Source of the DNA: Clostridiales bacterium | GTDB taxonomy: Bacteria; Bacillota; Clostridia; Christensenellales; DTU072 | Assembly: GCA_012520515.1 (NCBI GenBank) | Contig: JAAYOD010000046.1 | Coordinates: 1-47,890 of the forward strand | DNA length: 47,890 nucleotides | Direction of reading: 5' to 3' | Shown here: positions 36,425-44,768 of the stretch, piece after piece | Numbering within the stretch: position 1 is the stretch's first letter | Layout of the letters: the number at the start of each line of letters is the position of its first letter | The notes under the pieces: model-generated | Seen by the model: the letters and a program-made list of their open reading frames with translations, nothing else | The model's database searches: none | Told to the model about the DNA's origin: nothing | Program-made: the position numbers and the translations under genes

Positions 36425-38074
36425 ATGAACAAAACGAGAAAGAAATACAATCGTTATCGAACATTAAAAACAATATGCTACCTTTTAGGATTTCCACTTC
36501 TATTTTTATTGGTGTATTTTGGCAGTACTAGCATAATTTATAGTGATGCTTTTACAGACACAAAGTATTACGGGCTTATAGCCGTAGCAATATTATGGTT
36601 GGTTGTGACAATTCTTCAAGCGTTGTTTTCAATGTTTTGCAAAAGCAAAAACGGCAGAGCCATGTTTGGAATGATTATTACCTTAGTTTTGGTAATTGGC
36701 GGCGCAGTCGCGTTTGACATTTTTGCAGAAAAAGAGTTCAAAAAGATTGAAGAAACTTATCAGTCTTATGGTACTACCATGAAAGAATATAAGTATCAAA
36801 TCAATCATTATCAGACCTTAACTAAAGGCAAAAAAAGTTTGACGGACCAATATAATGAAACTGTGAACAGATTTATCACCGTTTATAATATAGGCGTTAA
36901 AGGAAAATGTTATAGCGACGATTATAATATGGACGGCTCTTTACCTACTTATGACAAAGAAAGAGATGCATACTTTAGTCCAAATGGCATGTACGCTGAC
37001 GGATATGTATTTAGCATGAATGAAGCTATAGATATCCTTATTACATACCATGAAGCAAGGCAAGAATATGCAAAAAAGGATAAAGACATAGATAAAGAGC
37101 TAGAAAAAGCCATTAATCAAATCAAAACTTCTTCAAAATATATAGCTTATCAAAGTACTGAAGAGTACAAAAAGGCCTATAACACCACTGACGGTACAGC
37201 GTATAACCATATGCTTACCATAGAGCAGGTTGATGAAATTTTGTCAATTATTGGCAAAGAGATTGGTACGCTTACTTCTAATAGTCTTATACAGTCTTTT
37301 ATTCCTGCAAGCTTATCAGCGCTAACTGATATTTTGAATGAAAATTTAAGTATAGATACATTAGTTGATACCATTAATGATTTAAAGCTTGGTACTGTTT
37401 TGTCACTTGTAAGCTTTGAGCAAGAACTTATGGATGTTGTTTTTGAAGCGCTTATACCTATATTAGAATATGTGACCTTGCCCACTACAGAATTGCAGTT
37501 TGATTCAGCGGCAAACCTAAAGGCAAGCTTAGAGAATATTGCTATTAAAGATTTGCTCAATCAGCTAGATTTTGACAAGCTAAACGCAACGGTAAGCAGC
37601 TTTGGCTTAGACCTTAATGAATATCAGACACTTTTTGAAAATGGTCTTACCAAAGAATTTGTACAAGATTTAATTTACAATCTCTCTTTTACTAGCAATC
37701 TATTTTTCTATCAATCGCCTACGGTAAAACCTGTGTTTGATTTTATTGAAGATGAAACGCTAAAATCTTACGCATACGCTAGATACTATGCTACCGTTCA
37801 TGGCGCAAATGTAGGCAGCGTTCTTATTGGCGATAGTATAGGCGGTGTTACTTTCTCAAGCGGCGGATATCCAGCTAGCCATGGTTTTACCTTGCAAGAG
37901 TTATATCAGCTAAAGATGGATAATTCATATATTCCAAGAGCATATCCGCTATTTGCAGCTAGAAGATATATGTATGTTATGGGTGGAGTTATAGTAATTA
38001 TGATAGCGCTTTACTATCACAACTCACGCAAACAAGAGCAAGCATTTAAGCAAATAACAGGAGGCAGGCGTTAA
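36425..38074 (+). CDS. Membrane protein with large ectodomain, first of a pair
   Basis: 549 residues of unknown family. Three membrane helices lie near the N-terminus (about 15-37, 49-70, 79-98), with an L-G-F-P-L-L motif in the first. A predicted outside domain of about 410 residues follows, then one helix (about 514-532) and a short basic tail. The ectodomain is helical, Asn/Lys/Leu-rich, with a single Cys, and carries a W-free repeat-like stretch of L-x-x-L helices (about 265-430). GAGGAGAG lies 10-12 bases before ATG 36425. The gene at 38077 has the same plan and L-G-F-P-A-L in its first helix, so the two are distant paralogues. Confidence 0.8.
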   Translation: MNKTRKKYNRYRTLKTICYLLGFPLLFLLVYFGSTSIIYSDAFTDTKYYGLIAVAILWLVVTILQALFSMFCKSKNGRAMFGMIITLVLVIGGAVAFDIFAEKEFKKIEETYQSYGTTMKEYKYQINHYQTLTKGKKSLTDQYNETVNRFITVYNIGVKGKCYSDDYNMDGSLPTYDKERDAYFSPNGMYADGYVFSMNEAIDILITYHEARQEYAKKDKDIDKELEKAINQIKTSSKYIAYQSTEEYKKAYNTTDGTAYNHMLTIEQVDEILSIIGKEIGTLTSNSLIQSFIPASLSALTDILNENLSIDTLVDTINDLKLGTVLSLVSFEQELMDVVFEALIPILEYVTLPTTELQFDSAANLKASLENIAIKDLLNQLDFDKLNATVSSFGLDLNEYQTLFENGLTKEFVQDLIYNLSFTSNLFFYQSPTVKPVFDFIEDETLKSYAYARYYATVHGANVGSVLIGDSIGGVTFSSGGYPASHGFTLQELYQLKMDNSYIPRAYPLFAARRYMYVMGGVIVIMIALYYHNSRKQEQAFKQITGGRR

Positions 38075-38076
38075 AA

Positions 38077-39381
38077 ATGAAAAAAGCATTAATAATTATT
38101 TTACACATTTTAGGTTTTCCTGCGCTACTAGGTTATCTTACCTATAAAAGTATCGATATGATAAAAGGCGGACTAAGCTATGGAGTGTTTGTCTTTGTAG
38201 GATTAATAGTCACTTTGCTTTTTGCGCTCATTTATTTTCTTGTTATTGGCATTATGGCAAAGAAAGCCAAGAAAAAGAACAAGAAAAATATTTATAGACA
38301 AACTTTTGTTGCTATGATTTTGAGTTTTTGCCTGCTTGGCGGATTGTGGATAGGGCTTGACCTTGGTATTCCAAATTTCTTAAAGGATGCCACAAGCAGC
38401 ACTATATTCTATGAAGACTTAGCAGACAATTATTATGCAAGAAGCGTAGTAAATAAAGAACTGCTTAATGAATACATTAAAAGAAATGTAGAGAATGGCA
38501 ACTTGAGCTCAGCTACTTTGGAAGAATACCAAAAACAAGGCGTTAAAAATGAAGAAGTAGCAAATCTTATAAAGGTTCATTTTGCCAGCATTGACAAAGA
38601 CGGTTATGCAACTTTTAAAGGACCTAACATTGACTTTGCGCTATCGGACAGAATGACAATAGCTGTACTTGTGCATTTGCTGCTTGACACTAGAAAAATA
38701 TCTGACCAAGAGTATCATTTGTATGACGCAAAGACTAAAGATGTTGTAACTGACCCTGTGGAGTGGAATATTTTGGATATGCTTGGCGAGCCTATGGATA
38801 TTGCTGACATTGAGCTATTAGGCGATGAAGGATACAAAGACTTTTTAAATAGCTTACCCGCAGCTGCCAAAGGTGTTTTACAGCTTGCAGCGCCAAACGG
38901 TGAAGCTTTCCGCAAATTTATAACCAACACTGTAAACGGTGAAAACCTAAAGGGTGTTTTGCCAAGAATGACAGAAGGCATCACTGGCTCACCAATTTTT
39001 ATAGGCATAGATGGAGTTACCATTCAGTTAGTGCCATCTAACCAATCGCGCGGCGTGCTTGACTATCAAAGTATGGGCTGGCTAAATTCTAACGGGCTTG
39101 TATACGCAATCGTTATGCTGTTTTCTACAAGAAAACTGTTTCTTATTTGGGCGGCAGTGCTTGTTGTGACAAACTTTTTGATAGGTATGTTACGCGGTAT
39201 GGGTGCAGAGCTTAAGGAAAAGGAAGAACAAATGCAAAAGGAAGCTCAACCTGCTACCAACCCTTATATGAGAGCGGGATATGGCGCTTATCCTGGTGTA
39301 ACTTATGGCAGTGTAGCTTATCCGCCGTCAAGCGGTTATAGCGCAGCGGTAAGAAGATACGATATGAGTAACTTTAGATAA
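38077..39381 (+). CDS. Membrane protein with large ectodomain, second of a pair
   Basis: 434 residues of unknown family. Helices at about 3-24 and 32-60 are separated from the third (about 75-95) by a very basic KKAKKKNKK loop that should be cytoplasmic. An outside domain of about 240 residues follows, then a C-terminal hydrophobic segment (about 345-372) and a 60-residue cytoplasmic tail rich in Tyr, Gly and Pro. The start is 2 bases after the previous stop and its AGGAGG site lies inside the previous gene, so both proteins are made together and may form one complex. The order basic tail, ectodomain and Tyr-rich tail does not match any family I know. A strong terminator follows. Confidence 0.8.
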   Translation: MKKALIIILHILGFPALLGYLTYKSIDMIKGGLSYGVFVFVGLIVTLLFALIYFLVIGIMAKKAKKKNKKNIYRQTFVAMILSFCLLGGLWIGLDLGIPNFLKDATSSTIFYEDLADNYYARSVVNKELLNEYIKRNVENGNLSSATLEEYQKQGVKNEEVANLIKVHFASIDKDGYATFKGPNIDFALSDRMTIAVLVHLLLDTRKISDQEYHLYDAKTKDVVTDPVEWNILDMLGEPMDIADIELLGDEGYKDFLNSLPAAAKGVLQLAAPNGEAFRKFITNTVNGENLKGVLPRMTEGITGSPIFIGIDGVTIQLVPSNQSRGVLDYQSMGWLNSNGLVYAIVMLFSTRKLFLIWAAVLVVTNFLIGMLRGMGAELKEKEEQMQKEAQPATNPYMRAGYGAYPGVTYGSVAYPPSSGYSAAVRRYDMSNFR

Positions 39382-39411
39382 TCTAATTTATTTATTAAAA
39401 ACCTTATACCT

Positions 39412-39450
39412 GTTGGGCGTATTTGCAAAATACGCCCAACTTTTATTTTA
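39412..39450 (+). terminator. Strong terminator after the ectodomain pair
   Basis: A 13-bp perfect stem GTTGGGCGTATTT/AAATACGCCCAAC (39412-39424 with 39428-39440), then TTTTATTTTA. Confidence 0.9.
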
Positions 39451-39498
39451 TTCCAATTTTTACTTTTGTGTTATATGGTCGCCTTGCCTTAGCATTCA

Positions 39499-39527
39499 TT
39501 GACAATAGGCGGTTATTATATTATAAT
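39499..39527 (+). promoter_or_regulatory. Promoter of the M6 protease operon
   Basis: A perfect TTGACA (39499-39504), 17 bases, and a perfect TATAAT (39522-39527), 50 bases before the protease start. Confidence 0.82.
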
Positions 39528-39577
39528 AAAATGCGTAAAAAGGGCATTGTTTATGGCTTTTTTAAAAGGGAAAAAGA

Positions 39578-42523
39578 ATGCAAGCACGGACAAAAAAAAG
39601 CATTATCTTAATACTATTTATTGTTTTTGTAATACTCGCGGCACATATGGCGAGTATTTCAAGCTGTGATGTTTATAATACCCCTAGAGCAGTTGATTAT
39701 CAAAGATTTGATTTAGATAATCAAGCTTTTAATGAAAGCAATGTTGCTAGCTATAAAGCTTCGCAGTCTTATGCGCCTGTTGAGGATGAACTACACCTTG
39801 CCAATGTGGTAATTTTTATTTATTTTAACAATGAAATAAAACCTGATATAGACGCTGCTGTTTTAGACCAATTTAGAGCTCAGCAAAACTCTCTTTATAG
39901 CTATTATCAAGAGATTAGTTATGGCAAAATAAATATAACCACCTATTATGCGTCTAGCGAAGAAGGCGAGAGCATCATTTACCATGCATTTAAAGCGCCG
40001 CAAGCAAGAAGTTTTTATGAAGCTATTAAAGACGGGGATTCGCGTAGGGCAAGCGTTGAAAGAGAGCTTGTTTCCGCGGCAATAGAGGACTTTAATGAGC
40101 ATATTGACTATACCGATATAAATGTTGACCAAAATAATGACGGATATGTTGACAGCGTTAGCTTTGTAGTTAGCGGTAATTATGAAAAGACATCTGCTAA
40201 CTGGGGTGGTTTGATGTGGCCGCATTCTTTACGGCTAACAAAACTTGGCGGCGATACGGTAACTATGAATAAAAAAATAGTTGATTACTATACCTTTAAC
40301 TTTTTTGATAGCTTAACGGTGGGGCTTTTATGTCATGAGTTTGCCCATGTGCTTGGAGCGCCTGATTTGTATCACTATAAGTATGATACTAGCCGTTTTC
40401 AAGTAGGATATTGGGATTTGATGCACTTTGAGTGTGACACTCCCCAATATATGACAACGCACATGCGTTTAAGATATCTAGGCTCTAAAAGCGTAAGCTT
40501 AAGTAATTTGTATACAAGCAAGATATCTCAAATAACCAAATCAGGCAATTTTACTTTGCGCGCTGTTACTCAAGTTGGAGTAGATGACGATGATTTTTTG
40601 GCGTATAAGATAGAAATAAATGAATATGAAAGCATTTGGATTGAATATAGAAACAATAATGTTGGTACTTATGATAGCAAGCTACCTGGTTCAGGGCTAA
40701 TTGTATATAGAGTTAATAATAAAGTTAGCGGTAATGAAGATGGCCGATATCAAAGAAATTCTAATCCTGATGAAGTTTATGTATATAGACCAAACTTTAG
40801 TGTAAAAAGCGATACTAGTCAAAGAGAAAGAGAAAATTTAGATTATGCTTATTTAAGCAACAACAACCCAAAGTTTAAAAGCGTTGGCAAAAGCAATGCC
40901 ACCAAAAAGTATGAAGAAAGCACTATCTTTTTAACAGACGGCACAAATACTGGCATTAGGCTTAGTATAAATAGCCAAACAGACCAAGAAATAAGCTTTA
41001 GCGTTATAGTTCCTGAGTCGCTTTCTAGCGCAAACCAAGTTGAGAAAGTGGAAGTTTTGGACAAAGTTAAGTTTGAAACGCTGGGGATTAAAGACTCTCA
41101 TATAATAGTTGGCAAAAAAAATGATATGCTGTCAGTGTTAAGGAACAGCGTCAAGGTTATTATTACCTATCAAGACGGCAGTAGTTTTTCAGCGCCTATG
41201 GATAACATTAGTTTTGTGTTTAATATAGGAGTTATAGGTGTATCGCAAATGGCTACTGTTAGATATTCAGATGCCTATAATATAAATATAGTAGGCTACT
41301 TTACCTTAACTATAAGAGATGGCAACCTTACCGCGCAAGTAAGCTCTTATCCTAATAAAACTATATATAAACTAGGAGAAGAGTTAGACTTAACAGGACT
41401 AAGGCTATCCATAACTTACCAAAGCGGAACGACAAGCACAGAAGTTGCATATGAGAGCGCGCCGCAAAAATTTTCTTATATAGGGTACGACAAAAGCCAA
41501 AGCGGCGAATACAAGGTAGAAATAACTTACAGTGATGACTTAGGCAATCAAGACACTGTACAGATTAGCGTAAAGGTAATTGCTGTCCCTAATGGCATTA
41601 GCATAAATCAAAGAAATAGTAAGCAGATAGCGTTTTTTGAAAAGGGCACTACACAAAATAATATTATTAAGGGGTTAGCTAGCTATTTAGAAGTTATTTG
41701 TACACAAGAAGATGGCAAATCTTTTATTTTGCAAAGCTATGAATATGAAATAAACCTTGAATCAGCTTGGGACGGACTTAACAAAAAGTACGACATAACA
41801 GCAAAGCTTTCGGAAGATAACAAGCTTAAGAGCGCAAAGTATAGCATAATGATAATGGAAAATACAGACATTATTGATGTAAAAATAGCTACTTTGCCAA
41901 AATTAGATTATGGGTATGGTCAAAGTCTAAACTTAAAAGATGGAAGTATATTTATAGAAACTGGTATTACTACATTTACCGTTAGTATGGAAGGATACTA
42001 TAATGAATTTTTGCAAAATTATGATTGCACAAAGGCTGGCAATCAAGAACTTAGCGCAAATATTTATGGATTTAGTGTTAAATTTACCGTTAAAGTAGAC
42101 AGTGACCAAAGTAAGCTACTGACAGTTAATGCAAATACTATCTTTACAAGGGAAAATTATTTGCGCCTTGCAAAAAGCATGACTGTTCAAGACTTTATAA
42201 AATCTCTTGCAAGCGTATTTACCATAAAGGTGTATTATAACGATATGCACATTAATCTAAACGCATATAAAGATATGCTTGTTTCTGACAAGTTGAGCAT
42301 ACATTTAATTAATGATGATAATGTTGTCGTGACAAAATTTAATATTCACATACTAGGCGATGCAGACAGTAATGGCATAGTTGACCAAAATGATATAGAA
42401 AGTTTAGCTCATGCTATTTTGTCTAGGCAGACAAATAGCCATAACTACGACATCAATCAAGATGGTGTATATGATATAGCCGATTTTGCGCTAATTTTGG
42501 AGCAAATAAGAAATGAAAAATAA
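39578..42523 (+). CDS. Exported M6-type metalloprotease with dockerin-like C-terminus
   Basis: 981 residues. A hydrophobic export segment lies at residues 8-30; I-S-S-C at 27-30 could also be a lipobox. The zinc motif is H253-E-F-A-H257 with L-G-A-P-D263, the pattern of M6 (immune inhibitor A-like) peptidases. Ig-like modules follow (for example 585-670, with Y-K-L-G-E-E-L-D-L-T-G-L and V-K-V). The last 55 residues contain two calcium-loop repeats, D-A-D-S-N-G-I-V-D-x-N-D and D-I-N-Q-D-G-V-Y-D-x-A-D, i.e. a dockerin type I-like module. It should cleave proteins outside the cell. The next gene overlaps its end by 11 bases. Confidence 0.88.
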   Translation: MQARTKKSIILILFIVFVILAAHMASISSCDVYNTPRAVDYQRFDLDNQAFNESNVASYKASQSYAPVEDELHLANVVIFIYFNNEIKPDIDAAVLDQFRAQQNSLYSYYQEISYGKINITTYYASSEEGESIIYHAFKAPQARSFYEAIKDGDSRRASVERELVSAAIEDFNEHIDYTDINVDQNNDGYVDSVSFVVSGNYEKTSANWGGLMWPHSLRLTKLGGDTVTMNKKIVDYYTFNFFDSLTVGLLCHEFAHVLGAPDLYHYKYDTSRFQVGYWDLMHFECDTPQYMTTHMRLRYLGSKSVSLSNLYTSKISQITKSGNFTLRAVTQVGVDDDDFLAYKIEINEYESIWIEYRNNNVGTYDSKLPGSGLIVYRVNNKVSGNEDGRYQRNSNPDEVYVYRPNFSVKSDTSQRERENLDYAYLSNNNPKFKSVGKSNATKKYEESTIFLTDGTNTGIRLSINSQTDQEISFSVIVPESLSSANQVEKVEVLDKVKFETLGIKDSHIIVGKKNDMLSVLRNSVKVIITYQDGSSFSAPMDNISFVFNIGVIGVSQMATVRYSDAYNINIVGYFTLTIRDGNLTAQVSSYPNKTIYKLGEELDLTGLRLSITYQSGTTSTEVAYESAPQKFSYIGYDKSQSGEYKVEITYSDDLGNQDTVQISVKVIAVPNGISINQRNSKQIAFFEKGTTQNNIIKGLASYLEVICTQEDGKSFILQSYEYEINLESAWDGLNKKYDITAKLSEDNKLKSAKYSIMIMENTDIIDVKIATLPKLDYGYGQSLNLKDGSIFIETGITTFTVSMEGYYNEFLQNYDCTKAGNQELSANIYGFSVKFTVKVDSDQSKLLTVNANTIFTRENYLRLAKSMTVQDFIKSLASVFTIKVYYNDMHINLNAYKDMLVSDKLSIHLINDDNVVVTKFNIHILGDADSNGIVDQNDIESLAHAILSRQTNSHNYDINQDGVYDIADFALILEQIRNEK

Positions 42524-43247
42524 ATTGCTTGTGTGTATTGCGCTTTTGGTAAGTTTTGTTATGCTAATAGGTTGCAGTGATAGAACAGAGATTGCTGTAA
42601 CTAGTATTGACATAAAACCAAACTCATTTAAGACAAGCTATGAAATTGATGAACAATTAATTTTTGACAATATTTTTATCCTAGTCACATACGATAATGG
42701 AGAAAGCAAGCTTGTGCCTTGTGATCATAGTATGATAAGGGGATTTGATACAACAACAACGGGAGAGAAACAGCTATATGTTGAGTATGGCGGTGTAGAA
42801 AGCGCACCAGTTGATTATGAAGTATTATATTCTAAAGACAATTCCAAAAAAATAATGACTAGCGCAAGGCTTGAATACAATTCTTTTGATACAAATGAAA
42901 TAGTTAGCTATACAATAAACTATTTTTGTGGTAACCTTAAAAATGCGCAAGCTATTTATTTTAACTTGTATAGTGAGGACGATTTAAATATAAACTATGA
43001 CTTATTAAATGTAAGTTTTGAATTGCCTACTGGCTGGAGCTGTACAGCAAAGCAGTTACAAAGTAACGATATGAGAGTGCTGTTTTATAACAAGGACAAC
43101 ATTCAAGGGCTAAATTCAAATACAGCATTTAGAATAAATATAAATAATGGCAATAAATCAGCTAAAGCTATATTAAGAGATATTGAAATCTCTACCATAG
43201 AGAATGATGGCGCAGTAAAATATTATATTCCTGATTATGAGAGGTAA
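42513..43247 (+). CDS. Lipoprotein with Ig-like domain and possible cohesin-like domain
   Basis: 244 residues. Signal peptide with lipobox L-I-G-C (Cys21), so anchored to the membrane surface. Residues about 25-95 form a bacterial Ig-like unit (V-T-S-I-D-I-K-P, V-T-Y-D-N-G-E-S-K) like those in the protease. Residues about 108-235 are beta-rich with the order I-Y-F-N-L-Y ... L-N-V-S-F ... R-V-L-F-Y ... T-A-F-R-I-N-I, which recalls cohesin. That likeness is my reading, without a search. The gene overlaps the dockerin-bearing protease, so the pair could work as anchor and enzyme. The following GH20 gene starts 4 bases later. Confidence 0.72.
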   Translation: MKNKLLVCIALLVSFVMLIGCSDRTEIAVTSIDIKPNSFKTSYEIDEQLIFDNIFILVTYDNGESKLVPCDHSMIRGFDTTTTGEKQLYVEYGGVESAPVDYEVLYSKDNSKKIMTSARLEYNSFDTNEIVSYTINYFCGNLKNAQAIYFNLYSEDDLNINYDLLNVSFELPTGWSCTAKQLQSNDMRVLFYNKDNIQGLNSNTAFRININNGNKSAKAILRDIEISTIENDGAVKYYIPDYER

Positions 43248-43251
43248 AATT

Positions 43252-44712
43252 ATGTTAAAACTTATTCCGCAACCTGAAATTATTGAGTATAAAAAAGGGT
43301 TATCAAAGAATATTGTAAGCTATAAACAAGATGCAGGTATAGCTAGTCAAGGGTATGAAATAGATGCAGACGCTGACGGCATAGTAATATCTTATAGCGA
43401 CGAAAAAGGCAAGTTTTACGGGCAAAAAACAGTAGAGCAAATTATTAGACAGTCGCAATTTGGAATACCCCAAGTGCATATTAAAGACGCGCCAAAATAT
43501 GAGTACAGAGGCTTTATGATGGACTGCTCTAGACACTTTTTTACAATTGGCGAAATTAAAAAATATTTAGATACTATGGCGGACTTAAAGCTAAATAAGT
43601 TTCATTGGCACATAACCGATGACCAAGGGTGGCGCATAGAGATAAAAAAATATCCTAATCTTACTGAAATTGGCAGTAAAAGAAATGCAACAAGAGATGA
43701 TGGCGTAGAAGTTAGCGGATATTATATGCAAGATGAAATAAAAGAAATTGTGGCGTACGCTAAAGAAAGGTTTATAGATGTCATTCCTGAAATTGATATG
43801 CCCGGACATTTTACCGCAGCAATTGCAAGTTATAACTATTTAGGCTGTCAAGACAAAAGCGTTAAGGTTAGTGAAAGTTTTGGCATACATGCAGAAATTG
43901 CTTGCGCTGGCAAAGATAGCACATATGAGTTTTGTAAAGATGTGCTTAAGGAAGTGTTTGAGCTTTTCCCATACAAATATATCCACTTAGGCGGTGACGA
44001 AGCGTTAAAGTTAAGGTGGATAAACTGTCCTCATTGTCAAAATAAGATGGAAGAGAATAATTTATCTAATGAAGAGCAACTGCAAGGATATTTTATGAAC
44101 AGTATGGTGGCTTTTGCGAAAGAGCATGGCAAAACAGTTATTAATTGGAATGACGGCTTATGCGGAGGCAATATAGATAATAGTGTTATATTGCAGTATT
44201 GGAAAGAGAGTAAGCTTGGTAAAAAGGTGCTTTACAGTCAGTCAAAAAAGGGCAGAAAGATCATTATGAGCCCCTTTTATTCATACTATATGGATTATCC
44301 GTACGGTATGACTAATTTGAAAAAGACCTATAATTATGATGTAGATAAAGTTCTTGATGATGATGTGCTTGGACTAGAAGCGCCCATTTGGACAGAATAT
44401 GTGGAAAATGCTAAAAAACTAGAGTATATGGTGTTTCCGCGACTTATTGCGGTGGCGGAGAGAGCATGGAGCAAGCAAAAAGACTATGATGGGTTTTTGG
44501 TTAGGTTAAAAGAGTATTATAACTATTTAGATGGGCTTGAAATTAATTATGCAAGCGATTATAACCCTAATAAGATAAAAGGATTGTGGCAGGTGTTAAG
44601 GTTCTTTGCTAATGCAAATGATAGAACAAATAGAAAAAACTTCAAGCTACTCCTTTTAAATAATAAAGCTGTTAAGAAAAAATATGGCAAGAAAAATCAA
44701 GTTGAATTATGA
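43252..44712 (+). CDS. GH20 beta-N-acetylhexosaminidase
   Basis: 486 residues. ATG 43252 is used because GAGAGG lies 7 bases earlier and overlaps an in-frame ATG at 43237. G-F-M-M-D-C-S-R-H-F, F-H-W-H-I-T-D-D-Q-G-W-R and the catalytic pair D249-E250 in H-L-G-G-D-E-A are the GH20 hallmarks; W-E-aromatic segments near the end (Y-W-K-E, P-I-W-T-E) line the substrate pocket. Enzymes of this family release terminal GlcNAc or GalNAc from glycans. No signal peptide, so probably cytoplasmic, although it sits between exported proteins. The gene follows the lipoprotein by 4 bases and belongs to the same operon. Confidence 0.93.
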   Translation: MLKLIPQPEIIEYKKGLSKNIVSYKQDAGIASQGYEIDADADGIVISYSDEKGKFYGQKTVEQIIRQSQFGIPQVHIKDAPKYEYRGFMMDCSRHFFTIGEIKKYLDTMADLKLNKFHWHITDDQGWRIEIKKYPNLTEIGSKRNATRDDGVEVSGYYMQDEIKEIVAYAKERFIDVIPEIDMPGHFTAAIASYNYLGCQDKSVKVSESFGIHAEIACAGKDSTYEFCKDVLKEVFELFPYKYIHLGGDEALKLRWINCPHCQNKMEENNLSNEEQLQGYFMNSMVAFAKEHGKTVINWNDGLCGGNIDNSVILQYWKESKLGKKVLYSQSKKGRKIIMSPFYSYYMDYPYGMTNLKKTYNYDVDKVLDDDVLGLEAPIWTEYVENAKKLEYMVFPRLIAVAERAWSKQKDYDGFLVRLKEYYNYLDGLEINYASDYNPNKIKGLWQVLRFFANANDRTNRKNFKLLLLNNKAVKKKYGKKNQVEL

Positions 44713-44730
44713 TTAATTGTTTGATATAAT
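44702..44730 (+). promoter_or_regulatory. Possible promoter of the hydrolase-like gene and signal peptidase
   Basis: TTGAAT (44702-44707), 17 bases, TATAAT (44725-44730), overlapping the end of the GH20 gene. Confidence 0.6.
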
Positions 44731-44768
44731 TATTACTAATTCCAAAATTTTATAAGGAAAAATCAAAT

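Noticed and set aside
39423-39611. 62-residue open frame before the M6 protease
   Set aside because: Begins inside the terminator at 39412 and spans the promoter at 39499; no site and no family resemblance.
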